NCBI RefSeq assembly: GCF_001650495.1
Contig: NZ_LWCS01000002.1
Location: 310,001-374,000, forward strand
Length of the DNA: 64,000 nt
Direction: 5' to 3'
Source: Mycolicibacterium iranicum
GTDB taxonomy: Bacteria > Actinomycetota > Actinomycetes > Mycobacteriales > Mycobacteriaceae
A program made the position numbers and the translations under genes. Each line of letters starts with the position of its first letter. The first letter of the stretch is position 1. Shown one piece after another: positions 17,643-25,184 of this stretch. The notes below the pieces were generated by a model that did not search any database, was not told the origin of the DNA, and saw only the letters and a list, made by a program, of their open reading frames with translations.

Positions 17643-17858
17643 TCATTGGCCGCGCCCGGTCTTCTGCTGCAGTTCGTCGATCAGTTCGGAGGCACGGGCC
17701 TTGGTCACATCGTCGGGCACCTCGACGTCGGCCTCTTGCGCCAGGGTCTGGAGGTAACTGCGCTGCGGTCCGGTCATCGGTTCGTCTCCGGTGACCCAGT
17801 CAGAGGGATCCTTCTCGGCGTTTTCCTGCGGTGCTTGCGTGGTGTTGTTGTCGCTCAT
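17643..17858 (-). CDS. DUF3072 small protein
   Basis: 71 aa. The N-terminal 25 residues are polar and Gln/Asn/Glu-rich. The DUF3072 core follows: DWVTGDEPMTGPQRSYLQTL, then a short acidic loop and a helix KARASELIDELQQKTGRG. Proteins of this type are small, soluble and of unknown role in actinobacteria; the core looks like a helical SAP/LEM-like motif. It converges on the 203-aa gene and is divergent from the flavin-type oxidoreductase at 17955. Confidence 0.85.
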   Translation of the reverse strand: MSDNNTTQAPQENAEKDPSDWVTGDEPMTGPQRSYLQTLAQEADVEVPDDVTKARASELIDELQQKTGRGQ

Positions 17859-17954
17859 GGCGTCTGGATGCCCGTCGCATGTATGTTCGAAACACGTCAG
17901 CGGAAATGACCAGCCCGCGTCGTCCTGCGAACCGCCGCCTGCCAGTATCGACGC

Positions 17955-18476
17955 GTGGGCAACAACGAACGCGCGAAGATCGTGATGTCAGACGGTGAGA
18001 TCGCCGAGTTCATCGAACGCAGCCGCACCGCGACCATGGCTACCGTGCTGCCGAGCGGCCGGCCGCACCTGGTGGCCATGTGGTACGCCGTCCTCGACGG
18101 AGAGATCTGGTTCGAGACGAAAGCGAAGTCGCAGAAGGCCGTCAACCTTCGCCGCGATCCGACGGTGACGGTGATGATCGAGGACGGCCTCACCTACGAC
18201 ACGCTGCGCGGGGTGTCGATCGACGGGCGCGCGGAGATCATCGACGACCCGGAGACAAACCTGCGCGTCGGAATCAGTGTGTGGGAGCGCTACACCGGTC
18301 CCTACACCGACGAGATGAAGCCGTTCGTGGACCAGATGATGAACAACCGCGTCTCCGTGCGGGTGGTGCCCTCGCGGATGCGCAGCTGGGATCACCGCAA
18401 GCTCGGGTTGCAGGGTATGCCGCTGGCCGGGAGCACGGCCCAATTCCTCAACCGATCAGAACCCTCGGCGGGTTGA
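17955..18476 (+). CDS. PPOX-class (pyridoxamine phosphate oxidase-like) F420/flavin oxidoreductase
   Basis: 173 aa from GTG 17955; ATG 17985 is an alternative start that removes ten residues. The split-barrel pattern of PPOX proteins is clear: FIERSRTATMATVLPSGRPHLVAMWY (residues 15-40), IWFETKAKSQKAVNLRRDPTVTVMIED (50-78) and RGVSIDGRAEII. Mycobacteria carry many such split-barrel proteins, several of which use F420H2 to reduce substrates such as biliverdin. The cofactor and substrate cannot be told from sequence alone. It is apparently monocistronic. Confidence 0.85.
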   Translation: MGNNERAKIVMSDGEIAEFIERSRTATMATVLPSGRPHLVAMWYAVLDGEIWFETKAKSQKAVNLRRDPTVTVMIEDGLTYDTLRGVSIDGRAEIIDDPETNLRVGISVWERYTGPYTDEMKPFVDQMMNNRVSVRVVPSRMRSWDHRKLGLQGMPLAGSTAQFLNRSEPSAG

Positions 18477-18479
18477 ACC

Positions 18480-18780
18480 TGCGGCCAGCCCGGATACGGC
18501 CCCTCGGGGTAAGCTCCCCGCCGTCCACCATCGGCCCGAGGTCGTAGGCCCAGATGTTCTTCGGCGCGCAATGTGCCCAAGCACCCAGCCCGAAGCCCGG
18601 GTGTCGCGTCTTTGCCGTAGGTCCACACGAGCGGCACGACGTCGTCATTCAATCAGGCCGCCGCCGACGTGGTTGCCGCTGATCGTTTCACCCCACGGCC
18701 CGCGTGCCCAGCCCGTCGGGGCGAACCCCCACCGTCGGCGCCGTCTGGCGCGAAGAAAGACGGGGCCTCACCGCGGTGCC
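18480..18780 (-). pseudogene. Decayed coding sequence with several frame changes, family unknown
   Basis: No intact gene fits this 310-bp stretch. On the minus strand, protein-like text appears in successive frames: GWARGPWGETISGNHVGGG (about 18655-18715), then NDDVVPLVWTYGKDATPG, then FGLGAWAHCAPKNIWAYDLG, then YPEGPYPGWPQVQP near 18490-18530. The pieces are collinear but need at least three frame shifts and cross an in-frame stop. The Trp/Tyr/Pro/Gly-rich end suggests a secreted protein, but I cannot name the family. It lies between convergent genes ending at 18476 and 18787. Confidence 0.4.
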
Positions 18781-18786
18781 GGTTGC

Positions 18787-19119
18787 TCAGCGGTGGGCCA
18801 GGACTCTTTTCAGATCGGTCGTGAGGGGGTCGACCGAGTCTGCGTACTCGGGATGCTTGTCGATGAAGCCCGCAACCATCGAGCAGACAGCCACGATGCG
18901 CAGCCCCTCGGCACGGGTCCGGTCGAGGGCCTCTTTCACCAGAATGGTCGCCAATCCGCGTCCCCCGAAGGCGTCGTCGATCTCGGTGTGCGGAAAGACT
19001 CTCTGATCGCCCACGTCGATGAACTCGGTGAAGCCGGCCTTCTGGCCGTCGACCGAGATGCTGAAGCGGTCTGACTCGGTAAGGACTTCGGTGGGCGCGC
19101 CGGTTTTGTCGGTGGTCAT
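18787..19119 (-). CDS. GNAT-fold N-acetyltransferase, small YjdJ type
   Basis: 110 aa from ATG 19119 (MTTDKTG), with AGAGAGG just upstream; an earlier in-frame ATG at 19164 adds non-conserved residues inside the spacer to the pirin gene. The compact one-domain GNAT_2 pattern is seen: FTEFIDVGDQRVFPHTEID, then the acetyl-CoA loop GGRGLATILVKEALD, then GLRIVAVCSMVAGFIDKHPEY. Family members acetylate unknown small amines or act as generic acetyltransferases. It is the last gene of a leftward set with EVE and pirin genes, 7 bp after the pirin stop. Confidence 0.88.
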   Translation of the reverse strand: MTTDKTGAPTEVLTESDRFSISVDGQKAGFTEFIDVGDQRVFPHTEIDDAFGGRGLATILVKEALDRTRAEGLRIVAVCSMVAGFIDKHPEYADSVDPLTTDLKRVLAHR

Positions 19120-19126
19120 GACCTCT

Positions 19127-20104
19127 CTATACCCCGGGGTTGGGCCGTGGACGCAGCGTCGCATTCGGGAGCGGTGGCGCCGGCAACCGCGCGACGGCGC
19201 CGCGGTATCCGTCGACAGAACCGAAGCGCTCGTCGTGCTGCTGCCACTGCTCGCGGTAACCCGCGATATCGCTGTGGCTGCGGCCGACGAAGTTCCACCA
19301 CATCACCAGATTCTCGGCGAACGGTGTGCCGCCGAGGAGAACCACCCGGGCCGCCGTCTCACCTCGGTTGGTGATGACGAGCTGGCCGTGTCCAGTGCCC
19401 TGATAGCCGAGATCGCCCGGCCGCAGCGTGGATTCGCCCGCCACGATGTCACCCTGGTCGACCAGGACCCCGTGCTCGAACGCCGTGTCGACGTCCAAGG
19501 TGACCTCGCCTCCGGCCTCGAGGTCGACCTGTGCGCCCAGCAGCGGCGTGAACGTGGGTACCGGCGACCGGCCGGCGTCGAGTTCGCCGAGGAACACCCG
19601 GACCACCGCGTCGCCAACGCTGCGCGCCGCCGGTGCGTAGTGCGCGAAGTCCCTGTCGGCGTCACGGTCGGCGTTCGGTAGTGCCACCCACAGCTGCACA
19701 CCGTGCAACAGCGTCGTCGACGCGGTGGACACTTCGGAATGGCAGATGCCGGCACCCGCCGTCATAAGGTTCAACTCGCCCGGCCGCACCATCGCGTGCA
19801 CGCCGGCGCTGTCGCGATGTTCGATCTCGCCGCTGAACAGCCAACTCACCGTCTGAAGTCCGGTATGCGGATGCGGAGGCACATCCATGCCCGAGCCGGC
19901 GCGTACGTCGTGGGGCCCGTAGTGGTCGGCGAAACACCAGGCACCGATAAGGGAGCGCTCGCGCTGCGGCAGCGTACGCCGAACCCGGATCGCCCGCGGA
20001 CCGCCGAGCGGCACCTCGCGGGGATGCAGGACACCGTGCAGATTGGCGGCGAATCTCGATGCTGCACAATCGACTTCGGCCGGTGCAGCATCCGTGTTGC
20101 TCAT
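19127..20104 (-). CDS. Pirin family protein (cupin), first copy
   Basis: 325 aa, starting in an ATGA overlap with the EVE gene. The N-terminal cupin has the pirin metal-site pattern PPHPHTGLQTVSWLFSGEIEHRDS, followed by AGAGICHSEVS; the C-terminal cupin includes LGGTPFAENLVMWWNFVG. Pirins bind Fe through three His and one Glu, and some act as quercetin dioxygenases. The physiological substrate in mycobacteria is not known. The window carries a second, only distantly similar pirin at 36776. Confidence 0.92.
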   Translation of the reverse strand: MSNTDAAPAEVDCAASRFAANLHGVLHPREVPLGGPRAIRVRRTLPQRERSLIGAWCFADHYGPHDVRAGSGMDVPPHPHTGLQTVSWLFSGEIEHRDSAGVHAMVRPGELNLMTAGAGICHSEVSTASTTLLHGVQLWVALPNADRDADRDFAHYAPAARSVGDAVVRVFLGELDAGRSPVPTFTPLLGAQVDLEAGGEVTLDVDTAFEHGVLVDQGDIVAGESTLRPGDLGYQGTGHGQLVITNRGETAARVVLLGGTPFAENLVMWWNFVGRSHSDIAGYREQWQQHDERFGSVDGYRGAVARLPAPPLPNATLRPRPNPGV

Positions 20105-20541
20105 GCCCCCAGACTAGACTCCTTGCCGGGCCGGACCATCGCCGAACGGATGACGTCGAGGTCGTCGTCGGAGATCTTGAACACCCCGAAGCGGAACTTG
20201 TATCCCCACCGCGCCTTGTCCTCGATGAAATCGAGGTCATTCAGCAGGGGCCGGATCGGCGTCTCCTCGCAGGTGAGGTAGTCGACGTTGCGTCGCCATG
20301 GCTGGGAATCCGGCGACACGTCCGCTTGGTAGGGCTCGTCATCGGCGACCCGGCCGATGGCGGTGAACGCCTGAAGCGGCGGGCCATCGGGGTACACGGC
20401 CTTCGGCGAGTAGAAGACAATCCAGTCGCCGCGAGCCATCTTGCGCAGCATGTGTGGCTTGCCGTGGTTGGCCTGTGTGAAGCGGCCGCGAACCGCGCGC
20501 TCGACGTGATCGCGGCTGACTGTGTTGATCCAGTTCGTCAT
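20101..20541 (-). CDS. EVE-domain protein
   Basis: 146 aa filling one EVE (PUA-like) domain: MTNWINTVSRDHVERAV, KMARGDWIVFYSPKA, FTAIGRVADDEPYQAD and DKARWGYKFRFGVFKIS. EVE domains resemble YTH readers and are thought to recognise modified bases in DNA or RNA. They occur both in housekeeping and in anti-phage settings. Here the neighbours are pirin and acetyltransferase genes in one operon (4-bp overlap with pirin), with no restriction genes nearby, so no defence role is implied. It is transcribed from an apparent leaderless promoter. Confidence 0.9.
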   Translation of the reverse strand: MTNWINTVSRDHVERAVRGRFTQANHGKPHMLRKMARGDWIVFYSPKAVYPDGPPLQAFTAIGRVADDEPYQADVSPDSQPWRRNVDYLTCEETPIRPLLNDLDFIEDKARWGYKFRFGVFKISDDDLDVIRSAMVRPGKESSLGA

Positions 20542-20547
20542 AGCCGC

Positions 20548-20553
20548 AGGCTA
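20548..20553 (-). promoter_or_regulatory. -10 box of a leaderless promoter for EVE-pirin-GNAT operon
   Basis: On the minus strand TAGCCT is followed by 6 nt and the ATG at 20541, the leaderless arrangement. It would drive the three leftward genes EVE, pirin and acetyltransferase. Confidence 0.5.
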
Positions 20554-20612
20554 TGCCGGGCGCCCGACATGCCACAGCCATGAACCGGGGGCCCTGTGGA
20601 TAACTGGCGCAT

Positions 20613-20618
20613 TAGTCT
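20613..20618 (+). promoter_or_regulatory. -10 box of a leaderless promoter for DivIVA-domain gene
   Basis: TAGTCT followed by 6 nt and the ATG at 20625; no ribosome-binding site precedes the ATG. It would also serve the overlapping carboxyltransferase gene. Confidence 0.55.
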
Positions 20619-20624
20619 GTCGCC

Positions 20625-20894
20625 ATGAGCGACGGCGCCGTCACGGCTGAGTACCTGCGGGGTTTCCCCTTCCACAAGCCGCCGCTCGGGAAGCGCGGGT
20701 ACAGCGAGAAAGCAGTGCTCGACTTCGTGGCGCTGTGCGCACGTCGACTCGACGGGCGGGGCCATCTCACCGCCGACGATGTGCGCGGCGTCCGGTTCAA
20801 TAAGCCGCCTTTCGGAAAGCGCGGCTACGACGACGCCCAGGTCGATGCCCTGCTCGACGAGATCGCCACGGCCATCGCCGAACTCGATGCCTGA
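20625..20894 (+). CDS. Small protein with two DivIVA-type motifs
   Basis: 89 aa made almost only of two copies of the short DivI1A motif: YLRGFPFHKPPLGKRGYSEKAVLDFV (residues 9-34) and VRGVRFNKPPFGKRGYDDAQVDALLD (about 53-78). In full DivIVA/Wag31 proteins this motif is the membrane-curvature-binding N-terminal tip followed by a long coiled coil, which is absent here. The stop overlaps the ATG of the acyl-CoA carboxylase gene by 8 bp, so they are co-translated. It could be an adaptor that places a partner at curved membrane; that is inference. Confidence 0.85.
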   Translation: MSDGAVTAEYLRGFPFHKPPLGKRGYSEKAVLDFVALCARRLDGRGHLTADDVRGVRFNKPPFGKRGYDDAQVDALLDEIATAIAELDA

Positions 20895-22446
20895 CGAGGC
20901 GCACATCCGTCAGGATCTGGCGGAGGTGCTGACCCGCCGCGCTTTGACCGAGGACGCCGCACGGCCCGACGCCGTCGCCCGCAGACACGCCGCCGGCGGT
21001 CGCACCGCCCGCGAGAACATCGACGACCTCGTCGACTCCGGATCGTTCGTCGAGTACGGACGATTCGCCGTGGCGCCGCAGCGTGCGCGCCGCGACATCG
21101 AGGACCTGATAGCCCGCACACCCGCGGACGGGCTCATCGCGGGCACGGCCCGCATCAACGGAGCGCTCTTCGACGACGCGGCGTGTGCGGTGCTGACCTA
21201 CGACTACACCGTGCTCGCGGGCACACAGGGTGGAGTCGGACACCGCAAGAAGGACCGCCTGTTCGAACTCATCGAGCGGATGCGGTTGCCCACCGTGTTC
21301 TTTGCCGAGGGTGGGGGCGGCAGACCAGGCGACACGGACTACCCCGCCGTGTCGTCCCTCGATACCCGGGCGTTCGCGCTCTGGGCCAAACTCTCCGGCC
21401 TCGTACCGCGGATCGCGGTGGTCAAGGGCCGCTGCTTCGCCGGAAACGCCGTCATCGCAGGCGCTTCCGATCTGATCGTCGCCACCAGTGACGCCTCACT
21501 CGGAATGGGCGGACCCGCGATGATCGCCGGGGGTGGTCTCGGTGACGTCCCACCCGACGACGTCGGCCCGATGTCGATGCAGGAACCCAACGGCAACGTC
21601 GATATCGTCGTCGCCGACGAAGCCGAGGCGGTGACGGTGACCAAACGTCTCATCGGCTATTTCCAGGGTGGGCTCGACCGATGGACCGTCGGAGACCAAA
21701 CCGCCTTACGCACAGCGGTGCCCGAGCGTGCGCGCCGCGCCTACGACGTGGCGCCGGTCATCGAAACCCTGGCCGACGAAGGATCGGTGACGTTCCTGCG
21801 CCCACGGTTCGCGCGGGAGATGGTGACAGCTCTGGTGCGGATCCAGGGACGGCCGATCGGTGTGATCGCCAACGACACGCGTTTCACCGCGGGGGCCATC
21901 ACAGCAGCCGCCTCCGACAAGGCAGCCCGCTTCCTTCAGCTGTGCGACGCATTCGGGCTGCCCGTGGTTTCGCTGATCGACTGCCCTGGATACATGGTGG
22001 GCCCGGTTGCCGAAGCTGAGTCTCTGGTACGCCGGGCATCACGAATGTTGGTGGCCGGTGCGGCCCTTCGCACGCCGCTGATCGCGGTGATTCTGCGCCG
22101 AGGCTACGGTCTCGGCGCTCAGGCGATGGCCGGCGGCAGCCTGCACGAGCCCGTGTTGACGGTCGCGTGGCCGGGTGCGCATCTCGGGCCGATGGGGCTG
22201 GAAGGGGCGGTCCGGTTGGGGATGCGCAAGGAGTTGGACGCGATTGCCGACGAGCAGGAGCGAGAGGAACGTGTGCGAATGGCCACCGCGGCGGCGCAGG
22301 CGAACGCGAAGGCGCTCAATGCCGCGATGCTCTTCGAGATCGACGATGTCATCGACCCTGCGGAAACCCGGTCGGTCATCGCATCGACTCTGGCGGCCAC
22401 GAAAAAACCGGCTCCCGTGGGGAGCCGGTTCATCGACACGTGGTGA
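20887..22446 (+). CDS. Acyl-CoA carboxylase beta subunit (carboxyltransferase)
   Basis: 519 aa from ATG 20887, inside the DivIVA gene's last codons. Two crotonase-like halves are present. The N-terminal half shows GRTARENIDDLVDSGSFVEYG and the acyl-CoA oxyanion region GRCFAGNAVIAGASDLIVA; the C-terminal half shows FLQLCDAFGLPVVSLIDCPGY and the biotin-site region RRGYGLGAQAMAGGS. It transfers CO2 from carboxybiotin to an acyl-CoA. No biotin carboxylase or biotin-carrier gene is adjacent, so it must use subunits coded elsewhere, and the acyl-CoA substrate cannot be told. Its last codons contain a hairpin that works as terminator for the opposite strand. Confidence 0.9.
   Translation: MPDEAHIRQDLAEVLTRRALTEDAARPDAVARRHAAGGRTARENIDDLVDSGSFVEYGRFAVAPQRARRDIEDLIARTPADGLIAGTARINGALFDDAACAVLTYDYTVLAGTQGGVGHRKKDRLFELIERMRLPTVFFAEGGGGRPGDTDYPAVSSLDTRAFALWAKLSGLVPRIAVVKGRCFAGNAVIAGASDLIVATSDASLGMGGPAMIAGGGLGDVPPDDVGPMSMQEPNGNVDIVVADEAEAVTVTKRLIGYFQGGLDRWTVGDQTALRTAVPERARRAYDVAPVIETLADEGSVTFLRPRFAREMVTALVRIQGRPIGVIANDTRFTAGAITAAASDKAARFLQLCDAFGLPVVSLIDCPGYMVGPVAEAESLVRRASRMLVAGAALRTPLIAVILRRGYGLGAQAMAGGSLHEPVLTVAWPGAHLGPMGLEGAVRLGMRKELDAIADEQEREERVRMATAAAQANAKALNAAMLFEIDDVIDPAETRSVIASTLAATKKPAPVGSRFIDTW
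22402..22430 (-). terminator. Intrinsic terminator for leftward transcripts inside carboxyltransferase 3' end
   Basis: A perfect 11-bp stem (22406-22416 with 22420-22430) closes a 3-nt loop. Read on the minus strand the stem is followed by a T6 run (complement of A22402-22407), the classic Rho-independent form. It would stop whiB6 messages about 190 nt after their stop codon. It lies within the last 15 codons of the convergent carboxyltransferase gene. Confidence 0.7.
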
Positions 22447-22566
22447 GTGTTCGGGTCGGTGCCGCCTGCGCCTCTCGGCACGTGGTCGCTCGAAGCGACT
22501 ATGGGGTTGGGGCCCGGGGCATGCCCGGCACCGACGAATCCATTAACCGCCGGGTGGTGCGAACTA

Positions 22567-22598
22567 TTCCGGGGACGTCCGCCGCCGACCCCCCGATC
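22567..22598. terminator. GC-rich 12-bp stem-loop between convergent genes
   Basis: Arms at 22567-22578 and 22587-22598 pair perfectly over 12 bp around an 8-nt C-rich loop. No T run follows on either strand, so it is a possible U-less terminator for the rightward carboxyltransferase message or both messages. The rest of 22447-22617 holds nothing else I recognise. Confidence 0.5.
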
Positions 22599-22617
22599 GG
22601 CGGCGGACGGCTCGGTA

Positions 22618-22911
22618 TCACGCAATGTCGGCGTAGTACACCCTGCGCTCGCCGACGGGGTAGCCGTTCTGTTCGGCCAGTGACTTGAGCTGGCGCAACG
22701 CGAAGGTGCGGCCTCGGCCGGCCTCGGGAACGTAGATCCCTGCCCACAGGCCCTCAGCGCGGGGCGACTCGTAGGCTTCCCGGGCGCACAGCCAGCGGCG
22801 CGGGCACGAACGGCAGATCGCCTTGGCCTCGTCGTCAGCGGTGGTGGTCCAGCGTTCGGGGTCGCGCGTGCACTCGCCGACCGGCGTCTCATCCCAGGAT
22901 CTTGCGTTCAT
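22618..22911 (-). CDS. whiB6: WhiB-family iron-sulfur regulator, WhiB6 type
   Basis: 97 aa, ATG 22911 with AAGGAG 8 nt upstream. The four Fe-S cysteines are Cys14, Cys33, Cys36 and Cys42 (spacing C-x2-C-x5-C). The G(V/I)W-type turn is GLWAGIYVPE, followed by a basic C-terminal region for DNA binding. The segments DPERWTTT, CPRRWLCAREA and the LRQLKSLAEQNGYPV tail match what I recall of WhiB6 (Rv3862c), which activates ESX-1 genes in pathogenic mycobacteria and responds to redox and nitric oxide. It lies at the usual edge of an ESX-1 locus, but here the locus core is deleted. It is divergent from an HTH gene. Confidence 0.88.
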   Translation of the reverse strand: MNARSWDETPVGECTRDPERWTTTADDEAKAICRSCPRRWLCAREAYESPRAEGLWAGIYVPEAGRGRTFALRQLKSLAEQNGYPVGERRVYYADIA

Positions 22912-23222
22912 CGGTGTGCTCCTTACCTATGCCGGCGGCGCGATCGCCGCGATGACGCACAACGTAACGAACAAACCGTAGCAGTGCAACAGTTTGTGCT
23001 TCGGTCACGTGCGCGGGCGGCACCGGGAGCGCAACAGCTGAGCCGGAAAAATCGCGTTGATCTGCGGCGTCTATTCTGCTGCGGCTTTAAGGCGCTGCTA
23101 CGGATTGGTCAGAAATTTCCATCGCGTTGTTACGGTATAGACCAGCGAAGTGATGTACTTTTAACGTGTTGCGGCGCTCGATCCGCGCCCGCCTGGCCAT
23201 ATCGCATGAGGGATTCCGGTAG
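22912..23222. promoter_or_regulatory. 311-bp divergent control region of whiB6 and HTH gene
   Basis: No gene fits here. It is less GC-rich than its surroundings and holds several GTTACG/GTTGTTACG-like words (22965-22976, 23126-23133). At 23134-23143 is GGTATAGACC, the exact 10-bp core of the phosphonate-locus operator at 15464-15473. In pathogenic mycobacteria the whiB6 upstream region is a target of several regulators, including one encoded by the divergent gene. The region's length fits a controlled promoter pair. Confidence 0.5.
23134..23143. promoter_or_regulatory. Second copy of GGTATAGACC GntR-type operator core
   Basis: Identical over 10 bp to the centre of the palindrome at 15459-15478, with an extra matching A after it, but the outer arms (TAC and AGC) do not pair well. 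It lies 80 bp before the HTH gene start. It may be a weaker site for a HutC/PhnF-type GntR protein. Confidence 0.35.
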
Positions 23223-23963
23223 ATGACGAACGCTGAACCGGTCGACACGTCGACCGGGGCACCGGACGCCGGCATGCGTCGGGCGGGGGCAGCCGCAGCG
23301 GCACGGCGCCGAGAGCTCGACATCAGTCAGCGCAGCCTTGCCGCCGAGGGCATCATCAACGCCGGCGCACTGATCGCGTTCGAGAAGGGCAGAAGCTGGC
23401 CCCGCGAGCGGACCAGGGCACGCCTCGAGGAAATCCTGCAGTGGCCGCCAGGCACCATCGCGCGGCTGCGCCGGGGCGAACCGGTCCCTGCCAACAAGCC
23501 CGACGTAGCGGCACCTCCGACTCCGAGCCACGACGAGGCGTCGCTTATCGCCCAGGCGGTGATCACCGCTGTCGGCGCCCTCGGCTCAACGGCCGACGCC
23601 CTGCCGCCCGCCGGCGATCCGGGGTTCATGCCTCGGACGACTGCGATCCTCGCCGACCTGCGACAGCTGGAGGCGGTTGCCTCCCGCGCCGCCCGGATCG
23701 GCCGGGTGACCCCCGCTCTCATCAAGGCGCTCAGTACCGTTCGCAGCCTCTATGACGACCTGATGCTGCGCGCCGCCGCTGCGCCAGACGCGTCGCTGGG
23801 GCACCGCCTTTATGCCGTCCGGCGCGGCGCGAACCTCACAGTCCTCGAAACAGCACAGGCGGCAGGAGTTTCCGAGGACGCGATCCGACATGCAGAAGCG
23901 GGCGAACCCGTCTCAGACACCGAGGTCGAGGCCATCGAAGGTTTGGTCGCTCAGATCGCCTGA
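23223..23963 (+). CDS. Protein with two XRE-like helix-turn-helix regions, divergent from whiB6 (EspM-like by position)
   Basis: 246 aa. Residues 22-83 look like an HTH: RRRELDISQRSLAAEGIINAGALIAFEKGRSWPRERTRARLEEIL, then RLRRGEPVP. A second HTH-like stretch is at about 195-242: GHRLYAVRRGANLTVLETAQAAGVSEDAIRHAEAGEPVSD. A Pro-rich linker and a helical middle part separate them. It is transcribed divergently from whiB6, the position of espM (Rv3863 type), whose product represses whiB6 in M. marinum. I assign EspM likeness only from position and DNA-binding character. If correct, it would regulate whiB6 although the ESX-1 core is gone here. Confidence 0.7.
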   Translation: MTNAEPVDTSTGAPDAGMRRAGAAAAARRRELDISQRSLAAEGIINAGALIAFEKGRSWPRERTRARLEEILQWPPGTIARLRRGEPVPANKPDVAAPPTPSHDEASLIAQAVITAVGALGSTADALPPAGDPGFMPRTTAILADLRQLEAVASRAARIGRVTPALIKALSTVRSLYDDLMLRAAAAPDASLGHRLYAVRRGANLTVLETAQAAGVSEDAIRHAEAGEPVSDTEVEAIEGLVAQIA

Positions 23964-23966
23964 GCT

Positions 23967-25184
23967 TCAGAAACGGTCCCGTGGGCGGTCGTCGTGAGGA
24001 AAGAATCTGACCAGTGCCGCGGCCACTTCGACGAGCTTGCGGCGTGCCGCCCGCGACATCTGGGCCGTTCCGCTGATGACGCCGCCCGGCCGCAGGCTGC
24101 CATCGAAAGGTATCTCGATCACCGGTTGGCCGTGGCCCGAGAATTGCTGGGCAAGAACACTTCTGGTGCGCTTGTCGGCGTGGCCGTCGGAGTCGTTGAG
24201 GACGACGACAGTGCGCTCAAGCAGCGTTGTCATGCCCCGTGCGGCGAGCCAGTCGAGGGTCTGCCCAGCCGCGGCGGCACCGTCCACCCAGGGCGAGGAC
24301 ACCACCACGAGAGCATCCAGATCGCGAAGAACCTCCTGCGTCACCGGTGAGTCCATCGTGGAACTGCAGTCGGTCACCACGATGGAGAAGTGACGGTCGA
24401 GGCGAGTGGCGGCTTCTCGGAAAATCGCCGGGTCGAGCACCCTCCGGCGCGCCGGTGTCGCTTCGCCGGCAAGGACGAACAACCCAGCGGCGTTGTGACC
24501 AAGGCGGTTACGGACGTCTGCGAACGTCTCCACGTGGTGGTCTGCGGCGAGCTCCCAGAACGAACCCTGAGCGTTCGGGTCGACGCGGCTGCCGAGCTTT
24601 CCGAAGGCGGTGTCGGCGTCGATGGCGACCACCCGGTCGTCGGGCCGAAGTTCGGCCAGCAGCGAGCCGATACACGCCGACACGGTGGTCTTACCGACCC
24701 CGCCCTTACCCATCACGCCGATCTTGAACCGCCCGCGCAGAGGTCCACGGATGACGGCCTCCAGTTCGGCGAGCCGACGCTCCTCGGGCGACGGCCCGAG
24801 ATTCACCAGACCGAAGGTCGCCCTGTAGAGGACAGCACGCCATCCGTGCCCGGGGACGGCCTTGCGGGTCGGGACGAGCTGATCGGGACGGATGCGTTCG
24901 GCGTACGAGGTCGGCTGCGGATGACCCTGCAGGTGTTGAGTGCGGTCCGGCCACGGGGCGCTCATCTGAGGAGGTGACGGGTACGTGGGGGCGGGGTGCG
25001 GCGGCACCGGCCGGGTCGGTGCCGACCAACCCTGCTGCTGAATGCCGTCCCAACCCTGCTGCCGGTGACCCGAGGCCGGTTCTTGACGGAACATCCCTCG
25101 GGTTTCCGGAGGTGGAGGCGACGCCGGGAACTGATTGGTCACGGGGTCGTCGCCCCGCGCGGTCTCGTCGCGGTCGGTCTCCAC
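23967..25184 (-). CDS. EspI-like MinD/ParA-type ATPase of ESX secretion loci
   Basis: 405 aa from GTG 25184, preceded by GGAGGAG at 6 nt; longer readings to 25310 or 25329 are not supported. The N-terminal 110 residues are Pro/Gln-rich and disordered. Then comes LVPTRKAVPGHGWRAVLYRATFG, typical of EspI-type proteins, and a deviant Walker A, GKGGVGKTT, followed by IDADTAFG, TDCSSTMDSP and VVVLNDSDG of MinD ATPases. EspI (Rv3876) couples ATP level to ESX-1 activity, and paralogues exist in ESX-2. Unlike espI in M. tuberculosis, this gene is on the minus strand outside the core, so it may be a paralogue left in the shortened locus. Confidence 0.82.
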   Translation of the reverse strand: METDRDETARGDDPVTNQFPASPPPPETRGMFRQEPASGHRQQGWDGIQQQGWSAPTRPVPPHPAPTYPSPPQMSAPWPDRTQHLQGHPQPTSYAERIRPDQLVPTRKAVPGHGWRAVLYRATFGLVNLGPSPEERRLAELEAVIRGPLRGRFKIGVMGKGGVGKTTVSACIGSLLAELRPDDRVVAIDADTAFGKLGSRVDPNAQGSFWELAADHHVETFADVRNRLGHNAAGLFVLAGEATPARRRVLDPAIFREAATRLDRHFSIVVTDCSSTMDSPVTQEVLRDLDALVVVSSPWVDGAAAAGQTLDWLAARGMTTLLERTVVVLNDSDGHADKRTRSVLAQQFSGHGQPVIEIPFDGSLRPGGVISGTAQMSRAARRKLVEVAAALVRFFPHDDRPRDRF

